From assembly GCF_900215515.1 (NCBI RefSeq), contig NZ_OBEI01000002.1, forward strand, positions 124,001 to 188,000: a DNA stretch of 64,000 bases, read 5' to 3'. Source of the DNA: Persephonella hydrogeniphila. GTDB lineage: Bacteria > Aquificota > Aquificia > Aquificales > Hydrogenothermaceae. This document shows positions 56,030 through 64,000 of the stretch, piece by piece. The position numbers were made by a program, and so were the translations under genes. Within the stretch, counting starts at the first letter, position 1; every line of letters starts with the position of its first letter. The notes under the pieces are model-generated. The model saw nothing but the letters and a program-made list of their open reading frames with translations. It did no database searches and was not told the origin of the DNA.

Positions 56030-57038
56030 TGTACTGTACAAATCTGTCAAGTCTCAGCCGTGCTTTTCCTTCAAAATCGTATCCTATAGTAGTTCCCTTT
56101 TCTTTAAGTCTCCTGTATCCGGTATAGGCTATCATAGCTGCATTGTCTGTGCATAGATACAGTGGAGGAAAATGGACAGAGAAGTTTTTTCTCTTTCCTT
56201 CTTTAAGAAATTTTTCCCTCAATCTTGAGTTCGCAGACACACCGCCGGCTACAACAACATTTTTTATACCAAATTCTTCCACTGCATCTACTGTCTTTCC
56301 TACAAGAACATCAACAACAGCTTCCTGAAAAGAGCGTGCTATATCTTCTTTTCTGTAGATTTTTTTCTCTATCTCTCTCATAACGGCACTTTTTAGACCT
56401 GAAAAAGAAAAATTAAATCTATTTTTTCCTTTTTCTCCTAATAGAGGTCTGGGGAACTTTATAACTTCTTTTCCTTCCTTTGCAAGTTTGTCTATTATAG
56501 GTCCTCCGGGATATCCAAGACCAAGCATCCTTGCAACTTTGTCATAAGCTTCTCCTGCTGCATCATCAAGGGTTCCTCCAAGGTACAAATAATCCTCAAA
56601 CCCCTTGATAATATAGAGTTCTGTATGTCCTCCTGAAACAACAAGGGCTACAAATGGAAACTCAACTTCTTCAGACAGAAAGATAGCAAATATATGTGCT
56701 TCAATATGGTGTACCGGAATTAAAGGCTTTTTCAAACTCCATTTTAAAGCTTTTGCTGCTGATATTCCTATAACAAGAGAAACAATAAGACCTGGAGCTA
56801 CTGTAACAGCTATCCCATCAATATCTAAAAGGTCAATGCCAGCTTCTTTTAGCGCATTGTCAAGAACAGGAATGATATTTTTTGTGTGCTCTCTTGCTGC
56901 AAGATCTGGATAAACTCCTCCCCACTGGGCATGTAATTTTACCTGTGAGGAAACAACATTTGATAAAATTCCTTTCTCAGAGTGAAAAACAGAAACCCCT
57001 GTGTCATCACAGGAGGTCTCTATTCCGAGTATTATCAT
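56016..57038 (-). CDS. tsaD: tRNA N6-adenosine threonylcarbamoyltransferase TsaD
   Basis: Forms t6A37 on ANN-reading tRNAs with TsaB and TsaE. 340 residues: IILGIETSCDDTGVSV, metal-binding HHIEAHIFAI, SGGHTELY, and VVAGGVSANSRLREK. It overlaps the CtpA gene upstream by four bases and the 3' end of the convergent EAL gene by 14. Confidence 0.97.
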   Translation of the reverse strand: MIILGIETSCDDTGVSVFHSEKGILSNVVSSQVKLHAQWGGVYPDLAAREHTKNIIPVLDNALKEAGIDLLDIDGIAVTVAPGLIVSLVIGISAAKALKWSLKKPLIPVHHIEAHIFAIFLSEEVEFPFVALVVSGGHTELYIIKGFEDYLYLGGTLDDAAGEAYDKVARMLGLGYPGGPIIDKLAKEGKEVIKFPRPLLGEKGKNRFNFSFSGLKSAVMREIEKKIYRKEDIARSFQEAVVDVLVGKTVDAVEEFGIKNVVVAGGVSANSRLREKFLKEGKRKNFSVHFPPLYLCTDNAAMIAYTGYRRLKEKGTTIGYDFEGKARLRLDRFVQYINQK

Positions 57039-58261
57039 CTTTCGGCTTTTCTTGCAAAATTCAGTATCTTTATTGCATTTATAGCTGTGTCAAGCTGAGG
57101 GTCTTTTATCTTTACTTTTTTACCGTGTATTTTTGCCTCTCTTTCTGCTTTCAGTCTTTCCATTTCTTCTTTTTCTGTAACATGGACAACAATATCCGGT
57201 GTTATTCCTTTATTCATTATCAACTTTCCGCTTGGTGTGTAGTAATGAGCTGTTGTGAGTTTTATTCCTGAGCCATCAGGGAGGGGGATTAATGTCTGTA
57301 CAGATGCTTTTCCAAATGTTTTATCTCCTACAGCGATAGCTCTGTTATTATCCTTTAGAGCCCCTGTAAGAATTTCAGAGGCACTTGCAGAACCTTTATT
57401 TACTATAACAACAATCGGGATATCTAAAGGAATCACAGGATCATTTTTGGAGAAATACTCCTCATTAGATCTTGGAGTTCTTCCCTTTGTGTAAACTATC
57501 ATATCACCTTTTTTCAGAAGCATATCTGCGATCATAACAGCAGTAGAAAGCAGACCTCCCGGGTTGTTTCTGAGGTCTATAATAATTCCCTCTTTGTTTT
57601 TAAATTTTAGCAGGGCTTTTTTGAAGTCTTCTGTAGAATTTTCCTGAAACTGGGTAAGTCTTATATAACCTATCTTCCCTTTTTCTAACTCTTTTGTTTT
57701 TACACTTTTTATCTTTATAATAGCCCTTGTTATCGTCACCTTAAATGGTTTCTCTAATCCTTTTCTCCATATTGTCAGAGTTACTTTTGTTCCCGGTTTT
57801 CCCCTCATTTTTTTGACAGCTTCCATGAGGGACATCTTATCTGTAGGTTCTCCATCAATCTCTATTATGATATCTCCGGGTTTCAGTCCTGCCTTCCATG
57901 CAGGTGTATCCTCTATAGGGGCAACAATGATTAGTTTATGGTTCTCCATCGTTATCTCTATTCCGAGTCCCCCAAACTCTCCGTGGGTTTCTGTTGTGAA
58001 CTCTTTAAACTCGTCAGGGGCAAAAAATGTTGAATATGGATCAAGAGAGCTCATCATTCCCCTTAACGAGCCGTATATCAGTTTTTTAGTTTCAACAGGT
58101 TCTACATAAAGTTCTTTAACTATCTTTAAAACATCTGTATAGATATTTAAAAGCTCTAAATCCTGTTTAAGCTTGTCTTCTGTTTTTGCATTAATGCCAA
58201 AACTGAGACCTGCTATGAATATAAGTAAGATACCTGCAACAAGAGACAGTCTGCTTTTCAT
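57035..58261 (-). CDS. ctpA: C-terminal processing peptidase (S41 family)
   Basis: The 408 residues begin with a signal peptide (about 1-23) followed by a PDZ domain (about 85-170) and a tail-specific protease domain with IIIDLRNNPGG, the catalytic Ser in KGSASASEILTGAL and the catalytic Lys in VGDKTFGKASVQ. It processes or removes periplasmic proteins from their C termini. Overlaps tsaD by ATGA, so the pair is coupled. Confidence 0.96.
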   Translation of the reverse strand: MKSRLSLVAGILLIFIAGLSFGINAKTEDKLKQDLELLNIYTDVLKIVKELYVEPVETKKLIYGSLRGMMSSLDPYSTFFAPDEFKEFTTETHGEFGGLGIEITMENHKLIIVAPIEDTPAWKAGLKPGDIIIEIDGEPTDKMSLMEAVKKMRGKPGTKVTLTIWRKGLEKPFKVTITRAIIKIKSVKTKELEKGKIGYIRLTQFQENSTEDFKKALLKFKNKEGIIIDLRNNPGGLLSTAVMIADMLLKKGDMIVYTKGRTPRSNEEYFSKNDPVIPLDIPIVVIVNKGSASASEILTGALKDNNRAIAVGDKTFGKASVQTLIPLPDGSGIKLTTAHYYTPSGKLIMNKGITPDIVVHVTEKEEMERLKAEREAKIHGKKVKIKDPQLDTAINAIKILNFARKAER

Positions 58262-58376
58262 TACCTTTTCTCCCGATAGAATATTATTTACAATTCATTA
58301 TCTCAAAGAACAGTTTTTATTTCAAAAATATATAATCTGTTCTGCTAAAATATAAACAAAAAAGCAAGGAGCATTA

Positions 58377-59552
58377 ATGGGAAGATTAAGATTTTTGAAT
58401 GCCGGAGAATCCCACGGACCAGCCCTTACTGCAATAATAGAAGGTATACCTTCAAATCTGAAAGTTTCTTCTGAGTATATAAATAAAGAGCTTCTTAGAA
58501 GACAGTCAGGCTACGGCCGTGGGGGAAGAATGAAAATTGAAAAAGACAGAGTTGAAATACTGTCAGGGGTACGTTTTGGTTATACCCTTGGTTCTCCTAT
58601 AACACTGATGGTAAAAAATAAAGACTGGGAAAACTGGAAAGATATTATGGCTGTGGAAGGACAGCCTGTAGAAAAGAGAGAAATATTTAATCCAAGACCG
58701 GGACATGCAGATCTGTCTGGAGGAATAAAGTACGGTTTCTATGACCTGAGGAATGTTCTTGAGAGAGCATCAGCAAGAGAAACGACGACGAGAGTTGCTG
58801 TTGGAGCTGTGTGTAAACAGCTATTAGAAGATGTAGGTATAAAAATCGGGAGCTATGTTGTTTCCATAGGAGATATCTCTGTTAGAGATGAGATAGAAGG
58901 TATTCCTTTAGAGGAAAGGTTTGAAAGGGCAGAAAAATCAGAAGTAAGAACTCCTTTCCCTGAAGAGGATGAAAAATTCAAAAAACTTATTGATCTGGCA
59001 AGGGAAGAGGGAGAGAGCCTTGGAGGTATATTTGAAGTTTTTGCCACAGGTGTTCCTGTGGGCTTAGGCAGTTATGTTCAGTGGGATAGAAGATTAGATG
59101 GAAGAATCGCTCAGGCGATGATGAGTATCCAGGCTATGAAAGGGGTTGAGATAGGGGAAGGTTTTAAACTTGCTGAAAAATTTGGTTCTCAGGCTCATGA
59201 TGAGATTTTTTATGATCCAAAGAAAGGTTTTTATCACAAGACAAACAGGGCAGGTGGAATAGAAGGGGGAATGACAAACGGGGAACCTATTATAGTTAGA
59301 GTAGCTATGAAACCTATACCTACTTTGATGAAGAAAAAATCATTAAAGTCGGTAAATATAAAAACTAAAGAGCCTTTCCTTGCGGCAAAAGAAAGATCTG
59401 ATGTGACTGCTGTTCCTGCAGCTGCTGTTGTAGGGGAAGCTATGCTTGCATTTGTTTTAACAGATGCTATTCTGGAAAAGTTTGGAAATGATAACTGGTT
59501 GGAAATAAAAGAGAGGATAAAAAAATACAGAGAGTATACACGGCAGTTTTAG
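58377..59552 (+). CDS. aroC: Chorismate synthase
   Basis: Last step of the shikimate pathway; needs reduced FMN. 391 residues, with NAGESHGPALTAII at the start, RRQSGYGRGGRMKIE, RPGHADLSGGIKYG, and RASARETTTRVAVGAV, all family signatures. AAGGAG lies seven bases before the ATG. Chorismate feeds trpE in the same window, though the two are not cotranscribed. Confidence 0.98.
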   Translation: MGRLRFLNAGESHGPALTAIIEGIPSNLKVSSEYINKELLRRQSGYGRGGRMKIEKDRVEILSGVRFGYTLGSPITLMVKNKDWENWKDIMAVEGQPVEKREIFNPRPGHADLSGGIKYGFYDLRNVLERASARETTTRVAVGAVCKQLLEDVGIKIGSYVVSIGDISVRDEIEGIPLEERFERAEKSEVRTPFPEEDEKFKKLIDLAREEGESLGGIFEVFATGVPVGLGSYVQWDRRLDGRIAQAMMSIQAMKGVEIGEGFKLAEKFGSQAHDEIFYDPKKGFYHKTNRAGGIEGGMTNGEPIIVRVAMKPIPTLMKKKSLKSVNIKTKEPFLAAKERSDVTAVPAAAVVGEAMLAFVLTDAILEKFGNDNWLEIKERIKKYREYTRQF

Positions 59553-59582
59553 TTTACACCAGATATAAAATTCTGATATAAT
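59553..59582 (+). promoter_or_regulatory. Promoter of the second ATP synthase locus
   Basis: TTTACA (59553-59558), 18-base spacer, TATAAT (59577-59582), starting right after the aroC stop and 44 bases before the atpB TTG. Confidence 0.7.
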
Positions 59583-59626
59583 AATCAGAGTTTGTGAAAT
59601 CCGAATACTCTTAAACGGAGGCTGCT

Positions 59627-60262
59627 TTGGAAGGGCTTTACATCCACCATATACTTTATGCTGTAGTTGCTTTGGTTTTTGTACCTTTACTGTTTGCTGT
59701 ATTTGCAAAAAAACCTTCTTTGATCCCTACACCTGTGCAGAATTTATTTGAAATGTATATAGAGTTTGTCGACAATATGCTAAAAGAACAGATGGGTAAA
59801 GAAGGGAGAAAGTTCTTTCCACTTGTTGCAGGCCTAGGTCTTTTTATATTCACAGGAAACCTTATGGGGATGATACCTGGATTTGAGTCTTATACTGCAA
59901 ATATAAACACAACTCTTGCACTTGCTCTTATGGTATTTTTCCTTTATAACTATCTTGGATTTAAGAAACACGGAATATCCTACATAAAGCATTTTATGGG
60001 ACCTATACCTGCTGCAGCACCGATATTCTTTATTATAGAAGTGATTTCCCATATAAGCAGACCTATAACACTTGCTCTCCGTCTTTTTGCTAATATGACA
60101 GGAGGAGAGCTTATAACTGTTGTTCTTATAATGCTTATTCCCCTTCTTGTACCTTTACCTATTATGGTTGTCCACCTGATTGCTGTTTTTCTCCAGACAT
60201 ACGTATTTATGATTCTTACTACAGTTTATATAGCCGGAGCTCTAACTGAGGAAGCCCATTAA
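59627..60262 (+). CDS. atpB: ATP synthase F0 subunit a
   Basis: A membrane channel subunit of 211 residues and five or six helices. The essential Arg lies in ITLALRLFANMTGGEL; GNLMGMIPGF marks the first conserved helix. The start is TTG with ACGGAGG five bases upstream, and no nearby ATG. It is separated from the main ATP synthase operon by four genes and followed by a universal stress protein gene and atpE. Confidence 0.94.
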   Translation: MEGLYIHHILYAVVALVFVPLLFAVFAKKPSLIPTPVQNLFEMYIEFVDNMLKEQMGKEGRKFFPLVAGLGLFIFTGNLMGMIPGFESYTANINTTLALALMVFFLYNYLGFKKHGISYIKHFMGPIPAAAPIFFIIEVISHISRPITLALRLFANMTGGELITVVLIMLIPLLVPLPIMVVHLIAVFLQTYVFMILTTVYIAGALTEEAH

Positions 60263-60274
60263 GGAGATTGATTG

Positions 60275-60670
60275 ATGGAAATAAAGAAAATAGTTGTTTG
60301 TGTAGATCTAACGCCTCTTTCATTAAAAGCCCTTGAGTGGGCAAAATCTCTAAGTGAAAAATACGGAGCTGAACTTGTTGTTTTTCACGAGATGGAAGAT
60401 GTGTACACAATGATAAACACTTCAGCATCCTTTGGTATGCCTGCATCTCCAGATCTGAAAGAGCAGGCTGAAAAAAATGTTGTTGATAAGCTAACTCCCC
60501 TGTTAAAGGATATAGAAGGTAAATATAGACTGCTTATAGAGGCAAAGGGTAAAACAGTAGACAGACTTGTTGATGTTGTCAGAGAGGAAAATCCTGATCT
60601 GACTGTAATAACTATTGATTACGAAAGGGATGTACCTAAGCTGGACTCTCAAATTTTAGTAATAAAATAA
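60275..60670 (+). CDS. Universal stress protein family (UspA-like)
   Basis: 131 residues with the UspA alpha/beta fold: KKIVVCVDLTPLSLKALEWA at the start and VDVVREENPDLTVITIDYE. The usual C-terminal ATP-binding motif (GxxG-9x-GS) is missing, so it probably does not hold ATP in the standard way. It lies between atpB (12 bases) and atpE (24 bases) in one transcription unit, so it may be an assembly or stress partner of the F0 complex. Start at ATG 60275 with AAGGAG eight bases upstream. Confidence 0.85.
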   Translation: MEIKKIVVCVDLTPLSLKALEWAKSLSEKYGAELVVFHEMEDVYTMINTSASFGMPASPDLKEQAEKNVVDKLTPLLKDIEGKYRLLIEAKGKTVDRLVDVVREENPDLTVITIDYERDVPKLDSQILVIK

Positions 60671-60694
60671 AAACAGAAGGAGGTTTTTACAGTA

Positions 60695-61048
60695 ATGAAG
60701 AAATACTCTACAGTCTTCTTGATGCTCTTTATGGTTGCAGGAGCTCTCTCAGCTGCTTTCGCAGGTGATGGTTCAGACATGCTTGCAAAAGCAGTATTCT
60801 ACGGCGGAGTTGCTATAGGTGCTGGAGTTGCTATAGGTGCTGCTGCTGGAGGTGGTGCTGCTGGACTGGGTAATGCAATCAGGGGAGTTCTTGAAGGAAT
60901 GGCAAGAAACCCTAATATGGGTGGTAAGCTCCTTACAACTATGTTTATCGGTATGGCGCTTATAGAAACATTTGTTCTTTATGGGCTGCTTATAGCTATT
61001 ATCTTCATCTTTACAGGTATATTTGACGCTAAATTCCTTGGACACTAA
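60695..61048 (+). CDS. atpE: ATP synthase F0 subunit c
   Basis: 117 residues, longer than usual because of a signal-peptide-like N-terminal extension (KKYSTVFLMLFMVAGALSAA, up to about residue 23). Two helices follow, joined by the Arg-Asn-Pro loop (GMARNPNMGG), with the ion-binding Glu in MALIETFVLYG. At the position of the Na+-coordinating Gln the sequence has Ala, so proton coupling is more likely. A comparable presequence is known for the Aquifex c subunit. AGGAGGT lies before the ATG. Confidence 0.95.
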   Translation: MKKYSTVFLMLFMVAGALSAAFAGDGSDMLAKAVFYGGVAIGAGVAIGAAAGGGAAGLGNAIRGVLEGMARNPNMGGKLLTTMFIGMALIETFVLYGLLIAIIFIFTGIFDAKFLGH

Positions 61049-61078
61049 TAAAGTTTTATAGGAGATTTAAATAATTGG

Positions 61079-61113
61079 GAGCGTGCATACTTTATGTACG
61101 CTCTTTTATTTTT
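61079..61113 (+). terminator. Terminator of atpB-usp-atpE
   Basis: An 11-pair stem (GAGCGTGCATA with TATGTACGCTC, one G-U pair, loop CTT, 61079-61103) followed by TTTTATTTTTT. It separates atpE from rpmH. Confidence 0.95.
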
Positions 61114-61128
61114 TAAGGAGGTAAGACA

Positions 61129-61269
61129 ATGCCAGAAAAAATAAAAAACAGGCTTTCAAATAAAAAAAGGAAAAGAACATCTGGATTTTTAGCAAGGAAA
61201 AGGACTAAATCAGGTAGAAAAATCCTTGCAAGAAGAAGGGCTAAAGGCAGAAAAAGATTAGCTGCCTGA
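61129..61269 (+). CDS. rpmH: Large ribosomal subunit protein bL34
   Basis: 46 residues, nearly half Lys/Arg, with [18 protein letters not shown] and [13 protein letters not shown] characteristic of bL34. AAGGAGGT lies eight bases before the ATG. The first nine residues (MPEKIKNRL) replace the usual KRTYQP start, so the N terminus is unusual. It heads the conserved rpmH-rnpA-yidD-yidC cluster and has its stop three bases before rnpA. Confidence 0.95.
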   Translation: MPEKIKNRLSNKKRKRTSGFLARKRTKSGRKILARRRAKGRKRLAA

Positions 61270-61272
61270 TCT

Positions 61273-61617
61273 ATGGAAACTTTAAAGAGTCCTTATATTA
61301 GAAGCCTTCTGAAAGAAGGCCGTCTTATAAAAACAGACTATATGATAGCTCTTTTCAGAAAAAATAATCTGGGGAGACCCAGATTTGCCTTTATTATCTC
61401 AAGGAAGTTTTCAAAGAAGGCTGTAGACAGAAATCGGACTAAAAGGATAATAAAAGAAGCTTTAAGGCTGTATGGTGAAACTTTAAAAAATATGGGATAT
61501 GATATAGCTTTGATTCCCAAAAAAAATATTTTAGGAAAGAAAACTCAAGATCTGTACAGAGATATAAAACTTATAGAAAAAAAACTGGAAGAAGATGCTG
61601 AAAAAATTGCTGATTAA
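61273..61617 (+). CDS. rnpA: Ribonuclease P protein component
   Basis: 114 residues, with the RNR signature in [23 protein letters not shown] and the expected length. It assists the RNase P RNA in tRNA 5' maturation. Aquifex aeolicus is known to lack both rnpA and rnpB, whereas Hydrogenothermaceae retain RNase P; the gene here supports that family placement. It overlaps yidD by 23 bases. Confidence 0.95.
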   Translation: METLKSPYIRSLLKEGRLIKTDYMIALFRKNNLGRPRFAFIISRKFSKKAVDRNRTKRIIKEALRLYGETLKNMGYDIALIPKKNILGKKTQDLYRDIKLIEKKLEEDAEKIAD

Positions 61618-61804
61618 GGCTTTGAAATTGTATCAGAAAATCATTTCTCCACTTTATCCTGCAAGCTGTAGGTATTACCCTTCCTGTTCCCAGTACAGCA
61701 TAGAAGCTGTTGAAAAATACGGTATAGTAAAAGGGAGTATTAAGGCATTATGGCGGATCTTACGATGCAATCCCTTTTCCAGAGGTGGTATTGATAAACC
61801 ATAA
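61595..61804 (+). CDS. yidD: Membrane protein insertion efficiency factor YidD
   Basis: 69 residues with the diagnostic [32 protein letters not shown], split here for length: three cysteines in the [10 protein letters not shown] region and [13 protein letters not shown] at the end. A small amphipathic membrane-associated protein that aids YidC-dependent insertion. It begins inside rnpA and ends 12 bases before yidC. Confidence 0.96.
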   Translation: MLKKLLIKALKLYQKIISPLYPASCRYYPSCSQYSIEAVEKYGIVKGSIKALWRILRCNPFSRGGIDKP

Positions 61805-61816
61805 GAGAGGTAACAT

Positions 61817-63433
61817 ATGAATCAGGAAAATGATCTTCAGAAAAGAATGTTAATATTTTTTGTTGTTGTTGCTGTTTTAATGATAGGATTTTCGGCAGTA
61901 AGTTCGTTCTTTTTTACAGGTGAAAACAAAGCCACCGTAAAACAGGAAGTAGCTGAGAAAACGCAAACTGCTGAAAAAACCGAATCTCCAAAAAACACCG
62001 ATGTTAAAAATCAGGAAAAAACTCCTCAGGTACTGTACAGTACAGGAGGAAGCTATAATCTACTGCTTGGTAGTAGAAGAGTAAATGCTGATAATCTACA
62101 GGATCTGGTCTCGGTAAAAACAGATTTTGGAGAGGTAAAAATATCTAAGGTTGGAGGAAGAATTGTATCTATCTATATAGACAGATACAAAATCGATATA
62201 ATCAGTGATTTTTCAAAAAGAAACAGGATTTTTCCCACTGAAATTATAACTACTGATCCTCAGATGACAGAGTTTGTTAATTTTAGCAGGTATGATTTCA
62301 GAAAAGATGGAAATAGGCTTATCTTTACTCTCAAAAAAAATGGAATAAGGGTAGAAAAAGAGTTTATTATAGATGGTTCAATATTCCTGTTGAATATAAA
62401 AACTGAAGGACTTGAAAAACTTGGACTCTCGGTTGTAAATGGAATTACACTTGAAGAAGCAGGGAAGGTTTTTGGACATTCCGGTGCTGTTATCAAAACA
62501 GATAAAGAACTTATAAAAATTGATCAGGATATAGAAAGGGAGCAAATAATAAGAGGAAATATTCTCTGGGCTGGAGAGGAAAACAAGTATTTTATACAGA
62601 TGCTTGCAACAAAAACAGGTTTTACAGCGACACATATTATTCCTGTAGCTAAGGAAAAAACTGTTGTTCTGTCTGAAATACCTCCGAGTATAAACGGATT
62701 TTTCTTTGGAGGACCAAAACTTTACTCTTTACTTGAAAATTTAACAGATAAGTACAAAAAAGAATGGGGTAAAGATCTATCCCTGCAGGACACAGTAGAT
62801 TTTGGTATTTTCGGTATACTTGGAAAACCTCTTTTTATAGTCCTCCATTTCTTCTACAACTACACGCATAACTGGGGAGTGGCAATAATTCTGCTTACAG
62901 TTCTGATAAGAATAATCTTTTTCCCTCTGAACCATAAAAGTTTAAAAGCTATGAAAAAAATGGCAGATCTTGCCCCAGAGATCAAAAAACTTCAGAAAAA
63001 ATACAAAGATGATCCTCAGAAATTACAGCAGGAGATGATGAAACTGTACGCTGAGCATGGGGCAAATCCTATGTCTGGCTGTCTCCCTATAATTGTTCAG
63101 ATTCCTGTGTTTATAGCACTTTATAATGTGCTTATGGTTACTGTTGAACTGAAAAATGCACCTTTTATGCTGTGGATAACAGATCTGTCATCAAAAGATC
63201 CTTACTACATACTTCCTATACTTATGGGACTTTCAATGGTTGCCCAGCAGTGGATAACCCCTTCTTCCGATAAAAACCAGAAAATGATTATGTATATCAT
63301 GGCTGCAGTATTTACATTTATGTTTATGAACTTTCCGTCGGGACTTGTTTTGTACTGGTTAACGAATAATATATTAGGACTACTACAGAGCTATTTCATA
63401 AACAAAAAAATAGGTAGATATGAGAAAAAATAG
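61817..63433 (+). CDS. yidC: Membrane protein insertase YidC
   Basis: 538 residues of the Gram-negative type: first membrane helix (about 9-29), a low-complexity linker (about 32-65), a large periplasmic beta domain (about 70-320) and five conserved helices in the C-terminal half, with NHKSLKAMKKMADLAPE (the conserved cytoplasmic loop) and MSGCLPIIVQIPVFIALYNVL. It inserts proteins such as the c subunit of ATP synthase, whose gene is close by. Confidence 0.97.
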   Translation: MNQENDLQKRMLIFFVVVAVLMIGFSAVSSFFFTGENKATVKQEVAEKTQTAEKTESPKNTDVKNQEKTPQVLYSTGGSYNLLLGSRRVNADNLQDLVSVKTDFGEVKISKVGGRIVSIYIDRYKIDIISDFSKRNRIFPTEIITTDPQMTEFVNFSRYDFRKDGNRLIFTLKKNGIRVEKEFIIDGSIFLLNIKTEGLEKLGLSVVNGITLEEAGKVFGHSGAVIKTDKELIKIDQDIEREQIIRGNILWAGEENKYFIQMLATKTGFTATHIIPVAKEKTVVLSEIPPSINGFFFGGPKLYSLLENLTDKYKKEWGKDLSLQDTVDFGIFGILGKPLFIVLHFFYNYTHNWGVAIILLTVLIRIIFFPLNHKSLKAMKKMADLAPEIKKLQKKYKDDPQKLQQEMMKLYAEHGANPMSGCLPIIVQIPVFIALYNVLMVTVELKNAPFMLWITDLSSKDPYYILPILMGLSMVAQQWITPSSDKNQKMIMYIMAAVFTFMFMNFPSGLVLYWLTNNILGLLQSYFINKKIGRYEKK

Positions 63434-63436
63434 TAG

Positions 63437-64000
63437 ATGTACAAAAAAGATACAATAGTTGCCAATGCTACACCGCTTATCCCTTCTGCTGTTGGCATTG
63501 TCAGGATAAGCGGTGAGGAAGCTCTTTCAATAGGAAAAAAACTGTTCTCCCTTCCTGAAAAAATCACAGAAAGAAAAGCTTATTTTGGAAAGATTTTAGA
63601 TAGGGAAGGGAATGTGATAGATGAGGGGCTGTTTCTGTTTTTTAAAGCTCCAAAAAGCTTTACAGGGGAAGATGTTGTAGAGATTTATCCCCATGGTAGT
63701 GTTCCTGTTATCAAAAAGATAATACAGGAAGCGATAGCTCTTGGTGCAAGGATAGCTGAACCGGGAGAGTTTACAAAAAGGGCATTTTTAAATGGAAAAA
63801 TTGACTTAACACAGGCTGAAGCAATAGCAGATCTTATAGAGGCAAAAACAGAGAAAGCCTCTAAAGCAGCGGTAAACCTTCTTGAAGGAAAACTGTCAGA
63901 AAAAGTCAAAAAACTGAGAGAAACAGTTATTGACCTGATTTCATTAATAGAGGCAGAGATAAATTTCCCAGAAGATGTAGAAGAAATAGAACCGTCTGTT
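63437..64000 (+). CDS. mnmE: tRNA modification GTPase MnmE (5' part)
   Basis: The first 188 residues are in the window; the frame is open at the right edge. DTIVANATPLIPSAVGIVRISG is the folate-binding N-terminal domain start, and PGEFTKRAFLNGKIDLTQAEA is the family signature. With MnmG it makes the cmnm5 group at wobble U34. The ATG is three bases after the yidC stop, in the ancient rpmH-rnpA-yidD-yidC-mnmE order. Confidence 0.97.
   Translation, partial: MYKKDTIVANATPLIPSAVGIVRISGEEALSIGKKLFSLPEKITERKAYFGKILDREGNVIDEGLFLFFKAPKSFTGEDVVEIYPHGSVPVIKKIIQEAIALGARIAEPGEFTKRAFLNGKIDLTQAEAIADLIEAKTEKASKAAVNLLEGKLSEKVKKLRETVIDLISLIEAEINFPEDVEEIEPSV

Overview
The window comes from an AT-rich, Gram-negative, thermophilic bacterium that I place in the Aquificota, most likely the Hydrogenothermaceae (Persephonella/Sulfurihydrogenibium relatives). 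The grounds are the low G+C (judged by eye), LPS-sugar genes (kdsC, kdsD), dispersed biosynthetic genes, an ATP synthase c subunit with a signal-peptide-like extension, and a recognisable rnpA. Aquifex itself is known for lacking RNase P genes. The genus is an inference.

Layout. 1-4506 (minus): a type II secretion operon gspG-I-J-K-L-M-N plus a cut-off exported protein. 4507-4935: the most striking element, a dense array of 11 perfect DnaA boxes beside an AT-rich triplet tract, which I read as the chromosomal replication origin (oriC); it runs into the 3' end of folK. 5436-11944: L,D-transpeptidase, coiled-coil lipoprotein, kdsC, a methyltransferase, an outer-membrane protein, alaS. 12011-16600 (plus): a short RlmN-like radical SAM enzyme, tRNA-Val and tRNA-Asp, an IclR regulator overlapping a dapE-like peptidase, a membrane diguanylate cyclase. 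16594-23307 (minus): trpE, Hsp20, hypotheticals, and a gluconeogenic group (class II aldolase, fbp) followed by crcB/DUF190. 23529-23827: a five-repeat CRISPR array with no cas genes nearby, whose leader and promoter lie to its right. 24152-29761 (minus): trmFO, antiporter, moaE, thioredoxin-like lipoprotein, aspartate aminotransferase, ygfZ. 29836-31717 (plus): tlyA, a LysR regulator and a candidate small RNA. 31715-38244: kdsD-ricT-holB-tmk (minus), a NifU-domain protein (plus), glnE (minus).

38302-48451: HtrA protease, a sigma-70 factor, a previously unlisted 57-residue cysteine protein downstream of a DedA gene, Uma2-type nuclease, tyrS, a 690-residue exported orphan, argD and rnr. 48470-54002: an F-type ATP synthase operon b'-b-delta-alpha-gamma-beta with no epsilon. 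54053-59552: a globin-CZB-GGDEF-EAL protein, tsaD-ctpA, aroC. 59553-61113: the remaining ATP synthase genes a and c, separated by a universal stress protein gene. 61129-64000: the conserved rpmH-rnpA-yidD-yidC-mnmE cluster, cut by the window edge in mnmE.

Together the genes describe a housekeeping region around a probable origin: replication (oriC, holB, tmk), translation and tRNA modification, cell-envelope construction and secretion, ATP synthesis split over two loci, gluconeogenesis, and two c-di-GMP enzymes of probably opposite activity. Several genes have a -10 element 7-9 bases before the ATG and no Shine-Dalgarno sequence, suggesting leaderless transcripts. Starts were moved to the codon with the better ribosome-binding site for hsp20, fbp, fba, ygfZ, kdsD, the NifU-domain gene, atpF' and the universal stress gene.
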